A stretch of DNA of 64,000 nt from CAVXZE01 sp963766175 (GTDB lineage Bacteria > Myxococcota_A > UBA9160 > UBA6930): contig CAVXZE010000008.1 of the NCBI GenBank assembly GCA_963766175.1, positions 1 through 64,000 of the forward strand, given 5' to 3'. The stretch's first letter is position 1. Every line of letters starts with the position of its first letter. Under the pieces are notes generated by a model. It ran no database searches, had not been told where the DNA came from, and worked only from the letters and a program-made list of their open reading frames with translations. The translations under genes and the position numbers were made by a program. Positions 55,200 through 62,996 of this stretch are shown one piece after another.

Positions 55200-55807
55200 C
55201 TCACCAGAAGCTGTCCCGCCAGCAACAGACCCGCGGCAGCGATGGCACCACCTCCGGCTCGGAGCAGCTTTGCGCCGTGGGGAAGCTTGACCACGAAGCC
55301 GATCCCGATCCCGGTGAGGTGGATCAGGCCCGTGGCGGTGACGAAGCCTGCGCTGTAGGCGACGGCGCCGGTCTTTCCTGGAAGCTCGGCTCCGTGGGCG
55401 TATCCGTGGAAGACCGCAAAGAACGACACGATCAGAAAGGCTGCCCACAGCGGGGGCCGGCGATCCAGTGCGATCATCGAGCCCAACACGAGCACCGAGA
55501 CCGTCACCCCGAGCTCGATCCCAACCAGGGGCAGGCCGAGGATTCCCGCAACGCCACCCAGCGCCATCACCTGGGGAAAGGCCACCGGCAGCACCCAGAT
55601 GGCCGGGTTCCCCAGCTGCGCGCCCCACATTCCTACCGCCAGCATGGCGAGAACGTGATCGATCCCTCGCAGGGGGTGAAGAAAGCCGGTGAGAAACCCC
55701 GCGCCGGCGGCCGCTCCCTCCGCGTGGGCAAGAGCGCTGGCCGGCAGGACCACCAGCAGCACCAGTACCAGAAGAGCCCGCGATGCCCAGGGGAACGGCA
55801 CGGTCAT
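55196..55807 (-). CDS. HupE/UreJ-family putative nickel/cobalt permease
   Basis: A 203-residue protein closest to classical HupE. After the signal segment the mature end begins HAEGAAAGAGFLTGFLHPLR, followed by GIDHVLAMLAVGMWGAQLG and FFAVFHGYAHGAELPG; the HPxxGxDH signature is exact. HupE/UreJ proteins are thought to transport nickel or cobalt for hydrogenase, urease or cobalamin enzymes. None of these is in the window. GGAGG precedes ATG 55807. It is the first gene of the three. Confidence 0.88.
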   Translation of the reverse strand: MTVPFPWASRALLVLVLLVVLPASALAHAEGAAAGAGFLTGFLHPLRGIDHVLAMLAVGMWGAQLGNPAIWVLPVAFPQVMALGGVAGILGLPLVGIELGVTVSVLVLGSMIALDRRPPLWAAFLIVSFFAVFHGYAHGAELPGKTGAVAYSAGFVTATGLIHLTGIGIGFVVKLPHGAKLLRAGGGAIAAAGLLLAGQLLVR

Positions 55808-55877
55808 TGGAACCTCCGGAAGATCGACGAAGGGAGACCACCCGACGCCGGGCCTGCAGCATAGCCAAGTGCGAGCG

Positions 55878-56252
55878 TCAGGATGTGGACGGGGCTTCGC
55901 TACCGGGCGTTTCCTGGCTTCTCAGACGGTCCGCCTTCGCCGCCCAGATGAAGTCGCTCTCGGTGAGGCCATCGATCTTGTGGGTCCACACCAGGAGCTT
56001 CACCCGTCCCCAGGAGAGCTCGATGTCCGGATGGTGGCCCTGCTCCTCCGCCAGCTCGCCCACCTGATTGGTGAAGTCGAGGGCCTCTCGAAAGTTCTTG
56101 AAGCGGTACTCCTTCGCCAGGTGGTGATCGTCGACCAGCTTCCAGCCACTTCCCAGCTCGTCGTGGAGGGCGCGGAGTGCGGCGCCCTCGAGAGGCGGAA
56201 CACCACCCTTGCAGGGGACGCACTGCTTGGAGGCGAGCTCGCTCACCTGCAT
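55878..56252 (-). CDS. pterin-4-alpha-carbinolamine dehydratase
   Basis: A 124-residue PhhB/DCoH-type enzyme that dehydrates the carbinolamine formed by pterin-dependent hydroxylases. The family motif [E-(D/Q)-x-(G/N)-HHP-x(9)-(L/W)] is seen as LAEEQGHHPDIELSWGRVKL with LVWTHKIDGLTESDFIWAAK. The N-terminus has a CVPCKGG pair common in bacterial members. No phenylalanine hydroxylase is adjacent, so its partner is elsewhere or it acts in molybdopterin metabolism. Confidence 0.93.
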   Translation of the reverse strand: MQVSELASKQCVPCKGGVPPLEGAALRALHDELGSGWKLVDDHHLAKEYRFKNFREALDFTNQVGELAEEQGHHPDIELSWGRVKLLVWTHKIDGLTESDFIWAAKADRLRSQETPGSEAPSTS

Positions 56253-56376
56253 CCTCCTCCTCTCGATCCTCAGGATAGCAGCGCGTACGCGAGGGAGACC
56301 AAGAGCGGGCTCTCCCCACCGCTTCAGGGATGAGAAGCTCTCTCCTGCGCGCCCAACGGGCGCGCCGGACTCAGCG

Positions 56377-56835
56377 TCAGCCGCGGCGGCGCTGCCACGC
56401 GCCGCTAGCTGCGGAGAGACCGCCCACGATCTCGATCTGGCGGTGAGCCCATCCCAATGATTGCAGGTGCTCTCCCGCTGCTTCGATTTGCGATGTCACG
56501 ATTCGCCCATCGGCGAACACGACGGTCTCGGCCTCCTGCACCACGATCGGCGTGGCCTTCCAGAGCGCGGAGGCCGATTGCACCCTCTGGGGCGATTCGA
56601 CGACGACGATCATGACGGGCGAGGAGCCGGTGTCACAGATACCCACCTGACCCGATTCCTGGGTATGGCTGTTCTCTGGAGCCTTCGAGAGGGGCGAATG
56701 CCGGACGTCCAACGCCCGGCGGCTCTCCTGCGTCTTCTGGGTGGGCTCCACCCCTTCCACTTCGATACGACAGGAGGTCGCCTGCGTCGCGAGGAGAAGA
56801 ATGCAGACGATACGAAGAAGGCCTTCGCCCTTCAT
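56377..56835 (-). CDS. hypothetical lipoprotein
   Basis: A 152-residue predicted protein of unknown function. The start MKGEGLLRIVCILLLATQAT followed by SC looks like a lipoprotein signal. The mature part contains SSPVMIVVVESPQRVQSASA and TVVFADGRIVTSQIEAAGEH, with no recognised domain. Composition is less GC-extreme than antisense shadows, supporting a real gene, but no homologue comes to mind. Confidence 0.5.
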   Translation of the reverse strand: MKGEGLLRIVCILLLATQATSCRIEVEGVEPTQKTQESRRALDVRHSPLSKAPENSHTQESGQVGICDTGSSPVMIVVVESPQRVQSASALWKATPIVVQEAETVVFADGRIVTSQIEAAGEHLQSLGWAHRQIEIVGGLSAASGAWQRRRG

Positions 56836-57025
56836 GGGGCTCTGAATCGGAGAGCCAACCCGGGAACTTGAGATGGCCCGCGTCGGTCAAGAACCTCCTC
56901 CACGGGTTTCAGACCACGCTGGATGCCGATCCCAGAGGTATTGCTAACCTCGTCTGCCATCGCGCCGTCGCCTCCGGCTGCCGCTGTGGACGCAGCGGAG
57001 ACAGGAATCCGTCGACCAGCTCTCG

Positions 57026-58531
57026 ATGACTCCGATGACCGAAGCTCCCATGACGAACCCCCGGATCTCGGCCTTCGGCCGGCTCGCCATCGTCCTCGCC
57101 GCAGTCATCATCGGCTATCTGGTCTACTACAACGTCACACACCTGCACGCCGGGCACGGCGAGTCGTCGGTCGCCCATGCAACGCTGCCACCGCTCTGGG
57201 GCCTGGGCGTTCTCCCCTTCGTCCTCCTGCTCGCGTCCATCGCGGTGCTGCCGATCGTGCCTTTCACCCATCACTGGTGGGAGAACAATCTCAACCGGCT
57301 GATGGTCTCGTTGATCTGCGCCTGCCTGACCCTGGTCTACTACCTGTTCGCCAAGGGTTGGGACTCCATCCTTCCGCTGCTGAATCACGCGGTGCCGGCC
57401 GAGTACATCCCCTTCATCGTGCTGCTCTTCAGTCTCTACGTGATCAGCGGAGGGATCTCCCTGAAGGGCGATCTGTTGGCGCGTCCCCTCACCAATACCG
57501 GGTTTCTCGCATTCGGGGCGCTGATCGCCAGCTTCGTGGGCACCACCGGGGCGAGCATGCTGCTGATCCGCCCCCTGTTGCAGACGAACACACATCGCAA
57601 GCACGTCGTCCACACCGTCGTCTTCTTCATCTTCCTGGTGAGCAACATCGGCGGCTGCCTGCTGCCGATCGGCGATCCGCCGCTCTTTCTCGGGTATCTG
57701 CGCGGGGTCGCGTTCTTCTGGACCTTCAATCTCTGGATCGAGTGGGCCTTCTGCTGTCTGCTCCTGCTCGTCGTCTACTTCGGTCTCGACACCTACTTCT
57801 ACGGGAAGGAGGGTGCCATCGACCTGCGCGATGACGAGATCGAGAGGCAGCCGCTTCGCTTGAGGGGCCTGGTCAATATCCTGTGGCTGGGCGGAATCGT
57901 GGCGTGCGTGGCGACGATCAGCCATGAGCGCGAGTTCTTCGGTACGGGCTGGACGCCGTTTCCATTCCTGCGCGAGATCCTCATGCTGTTCCTCGTGCTG
58001 CTCTCGGTCTGGACCACGCCGCGGGGCGTGCGTGAGGACAACGACTTCAACTACGCGGCGATCCTCGAGGTGGCAGCGCTCTTCATCGGCATCTTCATCG
58101 CCATGCAGGCGCCGATCGAGGTGCTACGGGTGTACGGGCCGAAGCTGGGCCTGGTGGCCCCCTGGCATTTCTTCTGGGCGACCGGCTCGCTCTCGAGCTT
58201 CCTGGACAACGCCCCGACCTATGTCGTCTTCTTCGAGACCGCCCGCTCCCTGCCGATTCCCGCGGGAGTGGACGTCTCCGCGACGGTCATCGATCCTAGC
58301 CTCCTGGTCGGGATCAGTCTCGGCGCGGTGTTCCTGGGTTCGATGACGTACATCGGCAACGGCCCCAACTTCATGGTCAAGGCCATCGCCGAGCAGTCCG
58401 GCGTAAAAATGCCAAGCTTCTTCGGCTACATGGTAAAGTACAGCATCCCCATGCTGATCCCCGTCTTCGTGATCGTGACGCTCGTCTTCCTGCAGGGTGG
58501 TGGCGGATCCCCGGCCGCGGCTGGACACTGA
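57026..58531 (+). CDS. NhaD/CitT-superfamily sodium:proton antiporter-like protein
   Basis: A 501-residue polytopic protein with about 12 hydrophobic segments. Marks are LPIVPFTHHWWENNLNRLMV, the re-entrant LLFSLYVISGGISLKGD, GTTGASMLLIRPLLQTN, VSNIGGCLLPIGDPPLFLGY and, in the second half, ATGSLSSFLDNAPTYVVFFE and MTYIGNGPNFMVKAIA. The paired Gly-Asn/Asp-Asn-Ala-Pro motifs are those of ion-transporter-superfamily antiporters. Several Met codons (57026, 57035, 57050) compete for the start and no good ribosome site distinguishes them. The universal stress protein gene follows at 14 bp. Confidence 0.85.
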   Translation: MTPMTEAPMTNPRISAFGRLAIVLAAVIIGYLVYYNVTHLHAGHGESSVAHATLPPLWGLGVLPFVLLLASIAVLPIVPFTHHWWENNLNRLMVSLICACLTLVYYLFAKGWDSILPLLNHAVPAEYIPFIVLLFSLYVISGGISLKGDLLARPLTNTGFLAFGALIASFVGTTGASMLLIRPLLQTNTHRKHVVHTVVFFIFLVSNIGGCLLPIGDPPLFLGYLRGVAFFWTFNLWIEWAFCCLLLLVVYFGLDTYFYGKEGAIDLRDDEIERQPLRLRGLVNILWLGGIVACVATISHEREFFGTGWTPFPFLREILMLFLVLLSVWTTPRGVREDNDFNYAAILEVAALFIGIFIAMQAPIEVLRVYGPKLGLVAPWHFFWATGSLSSFLDNAPTYVVFFETARSLPIPAGVDVSATVIDPSLLVGISLGAVFLGSMTYIGNGPNFMVKAIAEQSGVKMPSFFGYMVKYSIPMLIPVFVIVTLVFLQGGGGSPAAAGH

Positions 58532-58545
58532 GGAGTAACAAAGCC

Positions 58546-59373
58546 ATGTTGAAGCGCATTCTCGTGGCCCTGAGTGGCACCCCCTATACGCCAGTTGCCG
58601 TCCGGAGGGCCGTCGACCTGGCCCAGCGGCACGACGCATCCCTCACCGGCGTCACCGTGGTGGACATCGAGCGGCTGAGCGACGTCGGCCCGGTTCCGAT
58701 CGGCGGCGCATCCAAGGCCCACGACCTGGCCGAGCATCGGATGGCGGTGACCCAGGAGCGCGTCGAGACAGAGATCGCGGGCTTCGAGAGGGCGTGCACG
58801 GAGGCTTCGGTCCCCTACGTCGTCGACCGGGAACGCGGCGACGCCTTCGAGCTGCTGCTGGCGCTGTGGCGCTACCACGACCTGACCATCATCGGTCTGC
58901 GCGGGCTATTCGAGTACGGTGTCGTCCAGAACCCCGACGACCACGTCACCAAGCTGATCCGCCACGGCGTGAGGCCGATCATCGCCGTCTCTCCCGACTA
59001 CCGCGAGGTGAATCGCGTGCTGATGGCGTACGATGGCTCGCCGCAAGGAGCCATGGCGATGAAGCGCTTCGCCCAGCTTCACCTCTGGCCGGAGGCGACG
59101 ATCAAGCTCGCCTGCTTCGGCTTCGATGACGAGGTGGCGACACCGCTCCTGATCGACTCCACGGCGTATCTGCGCGCCCACGGCTACGAGCCGGAGGCGG
59201 AGAGCATGCCCGGCGAAGCGACACCGGGGCTGCTCGCCCACGCTCAGGAGTGGGGCGCGGACCTGGTGGTGATGGGGGCCACCTATCGCAGCCGCATTCT
59301 CAAGCTGGTGATGGGCCCGACCACCCACGAAGCGCTCATGCACGCGGGTGTACCGCTCTTCCTGTCGCAGTAA
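58546..59373 (+). CDS. tandem universal stress protein
   Basis: A 275-residue protein with two UspA domains. The first begins KRILVALSGTPYTPVAVRRA, and the second begins RVLMAYDGSPQGAMAMKRFA and ends MGATYRSRILKLVMGPTTHE then ALMHAGVPLFLSQ. The second keeps most of the ATP-binding loop; in the first the loop region reads LRGLFEYGVVQNPDDHVTKL, so nucleotide binding there is doubtful. Translationally close to the antiporter gene, it probably modulates that transporter, as Usp proteins do for several permeases (inference). Confidence 0.92.
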   Translation: MLKRILVALSGTPYTPVAVRRAVDLAQRHDASLTGVTVVDIERLSDVGPVPIGGASKAHDLAEHRMAVTQERVETEIAGFERACTEASVPYVVDRERGDAFELLLALWRYHDLTIIGLRGLFEYGVVQNPDDHVTKLIRHGVRPIIAVSPDYREVNRVLMAYDGSPQGAMAMKRFAQLHLWPEATIKLACFGFDDEVATPLLIDSTAYLRAHGYEPEAESMPGEATPGLLAHAQEWGADLVVMGATYRSRILKLVMGPTTHEALMHAGVPLFLSQ

Positions 59374-59423
59374 CACGGCTCCGGGATCGAAACCGCTGCT
59401 GGAAGACAAGGAGATTGCTGCCG

Positions 59424-59981
59424 ATGCGACTCTCGAGTCCCCGCGTTCCCCCGATCGATGCCGAGGCGCTGGAGGGCGAACCCCGCGAGATTCTCGACCG
59501 CTCCCGCATGAACGGGAATACGCTCAACATCTTCGCCACCTTGATCCACCACCCCAAGCTGATGAAGCGCTGGCAGGTCTTCGGGAACCACGTGCTCAAC
59601 AAGTCGACGCTGCCGCCGCGCGATCGCGAGCTGCTGATCCTGCGCATCGGCTGGCTCTGCCGCGCCGAGTACGAGTTCGGCCAGCACGTCGTGATCGGCA
59701 AGCGGGAGGGTCTGAGCGACGAGGAGATCGAACGGGTCACGCGCGGGCCCGACGCAGAGGGTTGGGATCCCTTCGACGCGACGCTGCTGCGGGCCACCGA
59801 TGAGCTCCACAGCGACGCCTTCCTGAGCGAGGCGACCTGGAAGGAGCTCGCGGCGCGCTACGACACGATGCAGCTGATGGACCTGGTCTTCACCGTGGGC
59901 CAGTACAACCTGGTCTCGATGGCGCTCAACACGTTCGGCGTCCAGCAAGACGAGGGCTACCCGGGGTTCCCCGGCCGATGA
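59424..59981 (+). CDS. carboxymuconolactone decarboxylase-family protein
   Basis: A 185-residue all-helical CMD-fold protein: GNTLNIFATLIHHPKLMKRW, PRDRELLILRIGWLCRAEYE then FGQHVVIGKREGLS, and MDLVFTVGQYNLVSMALN. The redox CxxC of AhpD is absent, so it belongs to the EFxQH subgroup, which is often found with SDR enzymes in catabolic clusters. ATG 59424 has AAGGAG about 10 bp upstream. It overlaps the SDR gene by 4 bp. Confidence 0.9.
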   Translation: MRLSSPRVPPIDAEALEGEPREILDRSRMNGNTLNIFATLIHHPKLMKRWQVFGNHVLNKSTLPPRDRELLILRIGWLCRAEYEFGQHVVIGKREGLSDEEIERVTRGPDAEGWDPFDATLLRATDELHSDAFLSEATWKELAARYDTMQLMDLVFTVGQYNLVSMALNTFGVQQDEGYPGFPGR

Positions 59982-60778
59982 GCGGGCGACTCCAGGACAA
60001 GGTCGCGATCGTGGTCGGCGCGGGGCAGACTCCGGGCGAGACGATCGGAAACGGCCGCGCCACCGCCGTGCTCTTCGCACGGGAGGGAGCGCGGGTGATG
60101 CTCGTCGATCTCCGCCTCGATTCCGCGCTCGAGACCGAGCGCATGATCGCAGACGAGGGGGGCGAGTGCTTCGCCTTCGAGGCGGATGCGACCGACGAGG
60201 AGAGCTGCAAGAAGGTCGCAAAGGCCTGTGTCGAGAGATACGGCCGCATCGACATCCTGCACAACAACATCGGGGTCGGCGGTGGCGATGCCGGACCGGC
60301 CCACCTGACGGAGGAGGCCTGGGACCGCATCCTCACCGTCAACATGAAGAGCGTCTTCCTGATGTGCAAGCACGTCCTGCCGATCATGCGCGAGCAGGGA
60401 AGCGGCGTGATCACCAACATCTCTTCCGTCGCCGCCACCTGCGCCACGGGAATCATCGCCTACAAGACCTCGAAGGCGGGTGTGAATGCCTTCACCCATT
60501 CCCTGGCGATGGGCAATGCCAAGCACGGCATCCGCGCCAACGCGATCCTGCCGGGCCTGATGAACACCCCGATGGCGATCGAGAACATCTCGAAGGCGCG
60601 CGGCGTCCCGCGCGAGCAGCTGATCGCCGCCCGCGACAGCCAGGTCCCCCTGGTCCAGAAGATGGGCACGGCCTGGGACGTGGCCTATGCCGCCCTCTTC
60701 CTCGCCTCCGACGAGGCCCGCTTCATCACCGGCGTCCTGCTCCCCGTCGACGGCGGTCAAAGCGCTCGCATCGGCTAG
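59978..60778 (+). CDS. short-chain dehydrogenase/reductase
   Basis: A 266-residue NAD(P)-dependent oxidoreductase. The cofactor loop is VVGAGQTPGETIGNGRATA, a longer glycine loop than the usual TGxxxGIG. DILHNNIGVGGG, catalytic Ser in ITNISSVAATCATG and the YxxxK pair in IIAYKTSKAGVNAF complete the site. PGLMNTPMA and a family C-terminus (ITGVLLPVDGGQSARIG) follow. It is co-translated with the CMD gene; the pair should work on one unknown substrate. Its stop shares bases with the convergent gene (CTAG). Confidence 0.92.
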   Translation: MSGRLQDKVAIVVGAGQTPGETIGNGRATAVLFAREGARVMLVDLRLDSALETERMIADEGGECFAFEADATDEESCKKVAKACVERYGRIDILHNNIGVGGGDAGPAHLTEEAWDRILTVNMKSVFLMCKHVLPIMREQGSGVITNISSVAATCATGIIAYKTSKAGVNAFTHSLAMGNAKHGIRANAILPGLMNTPMAIENISKARGVPREQLIAARDSQVPLVQKMGTAWDVAYAALFLASDEARFITGVLLPVDGGQSARIG

Positions 60779-62262
60779 TCGAGGGCGCGCTCGAGGCTCT
60801 CGCAGACCGAGCTCAGCACCTTGACCCGGGCGTAGCGCTTGTCCTCCCCCTCGACCAGGACCCAAGGCGCGATCGGCGTGCTGGTCCGCTCGATCATGTC
60901 GTTTACGGCCAGCTCGTAGCCTCTCCATTTCTCGCGGTTCCGCCAGTCCTCGGCACTGAGCTTCCAGCGCTTGTAGGGAACCTTCGCGCGGGCCTCGAAG
61001 CGGCGTCCCTGCTCCTCCGGGGAGATGTGGAGCCAGAACTTCACCAGCACGATGCCGTGCTCCACGAGTTGCTGCTCGAAGTCGTTGATCTCCGCGTAGG
61101 CGCGTCGCCACTCCAGGTCCGTAGCGAAGCCTTCGACGCGTTCCACCAGCACGCGGCCGTACCAGCTTCGGTCGAAAATCATGAAGCGGCCGGCCCGGGA
61201 GAGGTGACGCCAGAATCGCCACAGGTAGTGGTGCGCCTTCTCCTCGTCCGACGGCGCGGCAATCTGGATCACCCTGTAGTCCCGGGCGTCGAGCGCCGGA
61301 GTGATCCGGCGGATCGCCCCGCCCTTGCCGCCCGCGTCCCACCCCTCGAAGACGAGAGCAACCGAGATCTTCCGCTCCCTCGCCTTCCTGTGGAGGAGGT
61401 TGAGCCGCGCCTGCAGCTCGTCGCGCTTCCGGGGGTAGTCTTTTTTCGAGAGCTTCCTGGTGAGGTCGAGGCTCGAGAGCACGAGGATCCGCGACGCGCC
61501 CTCCGCAGACTCCGACGCCGGGACCGGAACGGCTTCGCTCTCGGGCTCGCCGGGATCGGCGAGGCGACGCTCGATCGCATCCAGGAGCTTGGCGCCCACC
61601 TCCAGGCTCCGGAAACGCCGGTCCGCACCCTCGATGATCGCCCACGGCGCATGGGCCGTGCTGGTCCGAGCGATGATGTGCTCGGCGGCGGAGACGAATT
61701 CTCCATACATCTTCCAGTGTTTCCAGTCCTGCTTGGTGACGCGCCAGGACTGGAGCGGGTCCTTCTCCAGCGACTGGAGCCGCTTCTTCTGGGGCTCGCG
61801 GCCGAGGTGCATCCAGCACTTGAGGATGACGGCACCGGAACTTGCCAGGGTTCGCTCGAAGGAGAGGATCCGGGCGAGTCGCTCATCGAGCTCGCTTCCC
61901 GAGATCGCTCCGTACACGCGGTCGAGAAACGGTCGCGAGTACCAGGCGGAGAGAAAAATGCCGAGCGCGCCATTTCTGGGGAGATCCCGCCAGTAGCGCC
62001 AGAACTCCGGCCTCTCCCGCTCCTCCTCGGACCGCTCCGCGTAGGCGCGGGTGAGGATCCAGCGCGGGTCCATCCACTCGTTCAGGAGGTTGGCGGTGTC
62101 ACCCTTTCCCGCGCCGTCCACGCCCGCGAAGAGGAGGATCACCGGGAAGCCGACCTCACGGAGACGGACCTGGGCCTCGAGAAGCGCGCCCCTGAGCTCC
62201 ATCGCCCGCTCCTGGTATTCCTTCTTCCCGACCTTCTGGCCGAGCTCCGCGGTCTCGAACAT
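60775..62262 (-). CDS. pap: polyphosphate:AMP phosphotransferase (two-domain PPK2)
   Basis: A 495-residue protein of two PPK2 domains. The N-terminal one has Walker A LLFAGVDGAGKGDTANLLNE but an altered Walker B (IFLSAWYSRPF, no DRSWY). The C-terminal one has LVFEGWDAGGKGGAIRRITP and MIFDRSWYGRVLVERVEGF intact. This is the class II pattern in which the C-terminal half is catalytic, turning AMP plus polyphosphate into ADP. ATG 62262 (MFETAELGQKVGKKEY) is used; the extra 18 codons upstream overlap the previous gene. Confidence 0.92.
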   Translation of the reverse strand: MFETAELGQKVGKKEYQERAMELRGALLEAQVRLREVGFPVILLFAGVDGAGKGDTANLLNEWMDPRWILTRAYAERSEEERERPEFWRYWRDLPRNGALGIFLSAWYSRPFLDRVYGAISGSELDERLARILSFERTLASSGAVILKCWMHLGREPQKKRLQSLEKDPLQSWRVTKQDWKHWKMYGEFVSAAEHIIARTSTAHAPWAIIEGADRRFRSLEVGAKLLDAIERRLADPGEPESEAVPVPASESAEGASRILVLSSLDLTRKLSKKDYPRKRDELQARLNLLHRKARERKISVALVFEGWDAGGKGGAIRRITPALDARDYRVIQIAAPSDEEKAHHYLWRFWRHLSRAGRFMIFDRSWYGRVLVERVEGFATDLEWRRAYAEINDFEQQLVEHGIVLVKFWLHISPEEQGRRFEARAKVPYKRWKLSAEDWRNREKWRGYELAVNDMIERTSTPIAPWVLVEGEDKRYARVKVLSSVCESLERALD

Positions 62263-62266
62263 GCCT

Positions 62267-62989
62267 TCAGTCCATCCGTTCCATCGGCCACCGCCGCACC
62301 GCGAGCTCAAGCGCACGGCGGCGCCACTTCTGCATCCCGATCCGCTTCATGGCGCGGACGGTCTCCGCCACCGGATATCGAACGCGACGGATGCGGGCTC
62401 GCGCCTGACCCTCCTCGAGCTCGAGGAGCGCCCAGCTGGCCCGCGGGTCGCCGTCGAGGGGCCGGCCCACGGTGCCCGCATTGACGATCAGCATCCCGTC
62501 CACGGTGCGGACGAAAGGCAGGTGGGTGTGACCGCCCACGAGCACGCCCGGTCGCGGTGTTCCACCGGGAAACCAGGCGCGAAGCGTCTGCGATGTGAGG
62601 CTCGAGTACATCCCGTCGAAGGTCCCGTGCGGGCTCCCGTGCACCAGCTGGATCCCGACTCCCTCGACCTCGAGCTCGCGATCGGCCGGTAGACCCAGCA
62701 GAAACTCCCGATTCTTCTTCGTCAGGACCGAGATCGTCCAGCGCATGTGCCGCTTCGGATCGGGCCGCGCCCGGTCGGCGAGCGTCCGGACCTCGATCTC
62801 CTGGTTGCCGAGGATGGACGGAATCCCCGCCTTCCGGACCCGCGACACCACCTGGTTCGGGTGGGGACCCTGCCCGACCAGATCACCGGCACAGAGCAGC
62901 CGAGCCACCGCCTGCCCCTCGATGTCCGCGAGGACGGCCTCGAGTGCGGGCAGGTTGGCGTGAATGTCCGCGATCACGGCAACACGCAC
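62267..62989 (-). CDS. calcineurin-like metallophosphoesterase with altered GNH motif
   Basis: A 240-residue protein of the YfcE/MPP type: VAVIADIHANLPALEAVLAD, LLCAGDLVGQGPHPNQV, IQLVHGSPHGTFDG and GVLVGGHTHLPFVRTV supply the metal ligands. The usual GNH(D/E) motif reads ILGNQEIEVRT, so the His that stabilises the transition state is Gln. Activity may be weak or changed. It lies 7 bp after the Ppx-like gene and 4 bp before pap, suggesting a role in polyphosphate or nucleotide turnover. Confidence 0.88.
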   Translation of the reverse strand: MRVAVIADIHANLPALEAVLADIEGQAVARLLCAGDLVGQGPHPNQVVSRVRKAGIPSILGNQEIEVRTLADRARPDPKRHMRWTISVLTKKNREFLLGLPADRELEVEGVGIQLVHGSPHGTFDGMYSSLTSQTLRAWFPGGTPRPGVLVGGHTHLPFVRTVDGMLIVNAGTVGRPLDGDPRASWALLELEEGQARARIRRVRYPVAETVRAMKRIGMQKWRRRALELAVRRWPMERMD

Positions 62990-62996
62990 CGCGGTG

